DNA of 64,000 nt. It comes from an uncultured Draconibacterium sp. Its GTDB lineage: Bacteria > Bacteroidota > Bacteroidia > Bacteroidales > Prolixibacteraceae. Of this stretch, positions 62,406 to 64,000 are shown piece after piece. The translations under genes were made by a program, and so were the position numbers. The notes under the pieces are model-generated. The model was not told the DNA's origin and did not search any database. It saw nothing but the letters and a program-made list of their open reading frames with translations. Position 1 is the stretch's first letter. Every line of letters starts with the position of its first letter. The stretch is taken from NCBI RefSeq assembly GCF_963677155.1, contig NZ_OY781884.1:4770501-4834500 (forward strand), written 5' to 3'.

Positions 62406-63275
62406 CTAGTTGCTTAAATTATCGAGTACCGCTTTTATCAGTTTTTTCATCTCGTCGCGGTAGTTTTCGTTGGCGGTAAGCGTTACGCGGTTAGCTATAA
62501 TTAAACAAACTGTAAGCGCGTTGTGGCCCATTAATTTCGACAAACCATAAATGGCCGAACTCTCCATTTCGAAATTGGTTATCCACAAATCTTTGTACGA
62601 AAAGGTTTCAACCAATTCGTTCAATTGAGGAAAAGCCAAAGGCAAGCGCAACTCCCGCCCTTGTGGAGCATAAAAGCCCGGCGCCGAAATGGTAACACCT
62701 TTATTAAACTGTTTATCCGAAAATTTGTCCAGTAAACTTTGTCCGGCATCAACGGTATATGGTGCTGCCAGCGAATCGCTCCATTGGGTATGATTTCGAA
62801 ATGCTGCTTCAAACTCCATATCGGAAACCTGCTCGCGGTTGGCATAATAATTTAGCAAACCATCAAAGCCAATCGATTTCTCTGAAACCACAAAGCTGTT
62901 TACAGGAAGATCGGTTTGCAATCCTCCCGAAGTGCCAATACGTACAATATCAAGCGAACTCAGCTCTTTTTTCACGCTTCGGGTTTCCAGGTCGATATTT
63001 ACCAATGCATCTAATTCGTTTAATACAATATCTATATTGTCGGTGCCAATTCCGGTTGAAATAACGGAGATTTTCGTTTGCTTATAAAAACCGGTAACCG
63101 TTTTAAATTCACGATTTTGAACCGAAAATTCGATTTTGTCGAAAAAACCGGCAATGGTATCAACGCGGGCAGGATCGCCAACAAGAATAATTTGTCGACC
63201 AATGTTTTCCGGTTTCAGGTGTAAATGGAATATACTTCCATCGTTATTCAAAATTAATTCTGAGTGTTTAATCAT
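62406..63275 (-). CDS. nucleoside phosphorylase, uridine phosphorylase-like
   Basis: A 289-residue cytosolic enzyme that splits nucleosides with phosphate. IILVGDPARVDTIAGFFDKI is the phosphate-binding GDPxR motif; TGIGTDNIDIVLNEL and VRIGTSGGLQTDLPVNSFVV follow; ITNFEMESSAIYGLSKLMGH holds the ribose-binding Met-Glu. These suit the uridine/purine phosphorylase family; the base preference is unclear. It is tightly coupled to the transglutaminase-like gene. Confidence 0.88.
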   Translation of the reverse strand: MIKHSELILNNDGSIFHLHLKPENIGRQIILVGDPARVDTIAGFFDKIEFSVQNREFKTVTGFYKQTKISVISTGIGTDNIDIVLNELDALVNIDLETRSVKKELSSLDIVRIGTSGGLQTDLPVNSFVVSEKSIGFDGLLNYYANREQVSDMEFEAAFRNHTQWSDSLAAPYTVDAGQSLLDKFSDKQFNKGVTISAPGFYAPQGRELRLPLAFPQLNELVETFSYKDLWITNFEMESSAIYGLSKLMGHNALTVCLIIANRVTLTANENYRDEMKKLIKAVLDNLSN

Positions 63276-63519
63276 AGTGTGCTTTTATTATCTGATCAAA
63301 TCTATTTAAAATAACACGGAACACCAATGGTAGCGGCGAAAACATATAAACAGCTAAGAGCAAAGCTTTTGTTTTTATTCTGTGATTTTGTTAAAAACAT
63401 TACATATGTTAAGCAGGAAGGCTGATATTTGCAGAATTCCCCAGAATATTACGTTTTTATACTAAAAAAAACATTAAATTTTTATTTTTGATATAAATAC
63501 TAATCTAAGAGTAAACCAG

Positions 63520-64000
63520 ATGTCATTTAAAATTTTTTCATTTCAGCTTACAGGTAAGATAAAGTCGGTTGAGGTAATCGAAAAAAAGCGCAAGCAATTA
63601 GCCGACGATTACGCTGAGTTTTTAAAAACGGAAAGTTCAGATGAGCTAAAAACGTTTTTAGAGTTGGAAAAATATGTTACTTCCAGTGAATTTACCTCTA
63701 AAAAGAAGGAGATTGAAGGACAATCGTTTAAAGGAAGCGAAGAGGAAAAGCAATTAAAGGAATTTCAGCGTTTGCAAAAGGCTGCACGCATAAAGAATTA
63801 TTTTAAGATAGAAGGTTCAGCTGATCTGGTTCGGTACGAGAAAGAAAAGGAATCGCAAAAGCTTACAGACTTTTATGCGCTTGAAGAATATGTGAAAGAC
63901 GGTGATTTAGAGAAGGATAAAAAGGAAATTAAGGGACAGGTTTTTAAAGGATCGGCAGAAGAGAAGCATCTAAAGGAATTGGCAAAACTTGAAAAGTCGG
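63520..64000 (+). CDS. repeat-containing protein, N-terminal part (partial)
   Basis: The frame starts with ATG at 63520 and runs off the window after 160 codons. It has no signal peptide. Highly charged, helical sequence shows a 72-residue internal repeat: LEKYV at 49-53 returns as LEEYV at 121-125, and KKEIEGQSFKGSEEEKQLKE (62-81) returns as KKEIKGQVFKGSAEEKHLKE (134-153). A TATTTTTG promoter-like element ends 29 bases upstream (63483-63490). I have a faint recollection of similar repeats before a glycoside hydrolase family 16 domain, which the next window would show. Confidence 0.75.
   Translation, partial: MSFKIFSFQLTGKIKSVEVIEKKRKQLADDYAEFLKTESSDELKTFLELEKYVTSSEFTSKKKEIEGQSFKGSEEEKQLKEFQRLQKAARIKNYFKIEGSADLVRYEKEKESQKLTDFYALEEYVKDGDLEKDKKEIKGQVFKGSAEEKHLKELAKLEKS

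Overview
The window reads as a 64-kb chromosomal segment of a Bacteroidota bacterium, most likely an anaerobic or facultative member of Bacteroidales/Marinilabiliales; the family-level placement is inference. Evidence: AT-rich DNA, start codons without Shine-Dalgarno sequences, several matches to the Bacteroidota promoter -7 element TAnnTTTG, two-component sensors with Reg_prop/Y_Y_Y domains, an S46 dipeptidyl peptidase, DUF3667, DUF6702, ZapA and RNase Y in the usual Bacteroidota setting, and many signal peptides ending in AQ or A. Both ends cut genes. No rRNA, tRNA, CRISPR array, prophage or intact insertion sequence was seen.

Layout. 0-5 kb: the end of a glycerate kinase gene, a small lipoprotein, an IMP dehydrogenase of the unusual Tritrichomonas foetus type, then a run of small accessory genes. 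5-15 kb: a 7TM histidine kinase, a secreted S46 peptidase with the DPP11 specificity arginine, a large sensor kinase, an outer-membrane protein and a double universal stress protein. 15-29.3 kb: the most coherent metabolic region. It holds a fused ADP-forming acyl-CoA synthetase, an asymmetric ABC ATPase and a methyltransferase, then iorAB with its own promoter and terminator, then a second unit with its own near-identical promoter: porin, phenylacetate-CoA ligase, ACT protein, small symporter accessory protein, sodium:solute symporter, ACT protein, second phenylacetate-CoA ligase, third ACT protein, terminator. Together these could convert aromatic 2-oxoacids to arylacetyl-CoA and then to arylacetates with ATP gain, or import arylacetates and activate them for the reverse reaction, with ACT domains sensing aromatic amino acids.

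29-47 kb: polyphosphate glucokinase-like ROK protein; a three-gene minus-strand set (ankyrin lipoprotein, acyltransferase, serine hydrolase); a membrane-anchored AraC-TPR regulator; a phosphoesterase-propeller fusion, a GH3-serine hydrolase fusion and a NagX-like acyltransferase, which with anmK and an M23 peptidase further on point to cell-wall sugar turnover; a hybrid two-component regulator without any adjacent SusC/SusD genes; and a decayed aldose-epimerase remnant.

47-64 kb: M1 metallopeptidase, HupE/UreJ protein diverging from a DUF6702 protein, a small membrane protein translationally coupled to a SUI1/YciH protein, a decayed tricorn-protease-like gene, a 42-bp minisatellite, rplS with a hairpin leader, a C69 dipeptidase, a trans-sulfuration enzyme, anmK and an M23 peptidase, a coiled-coil protein-zapA-rny set, a transglutaminase-like protein with a nucleoside phosphorylase, and the start of a gene encoding 72-residue repeats.
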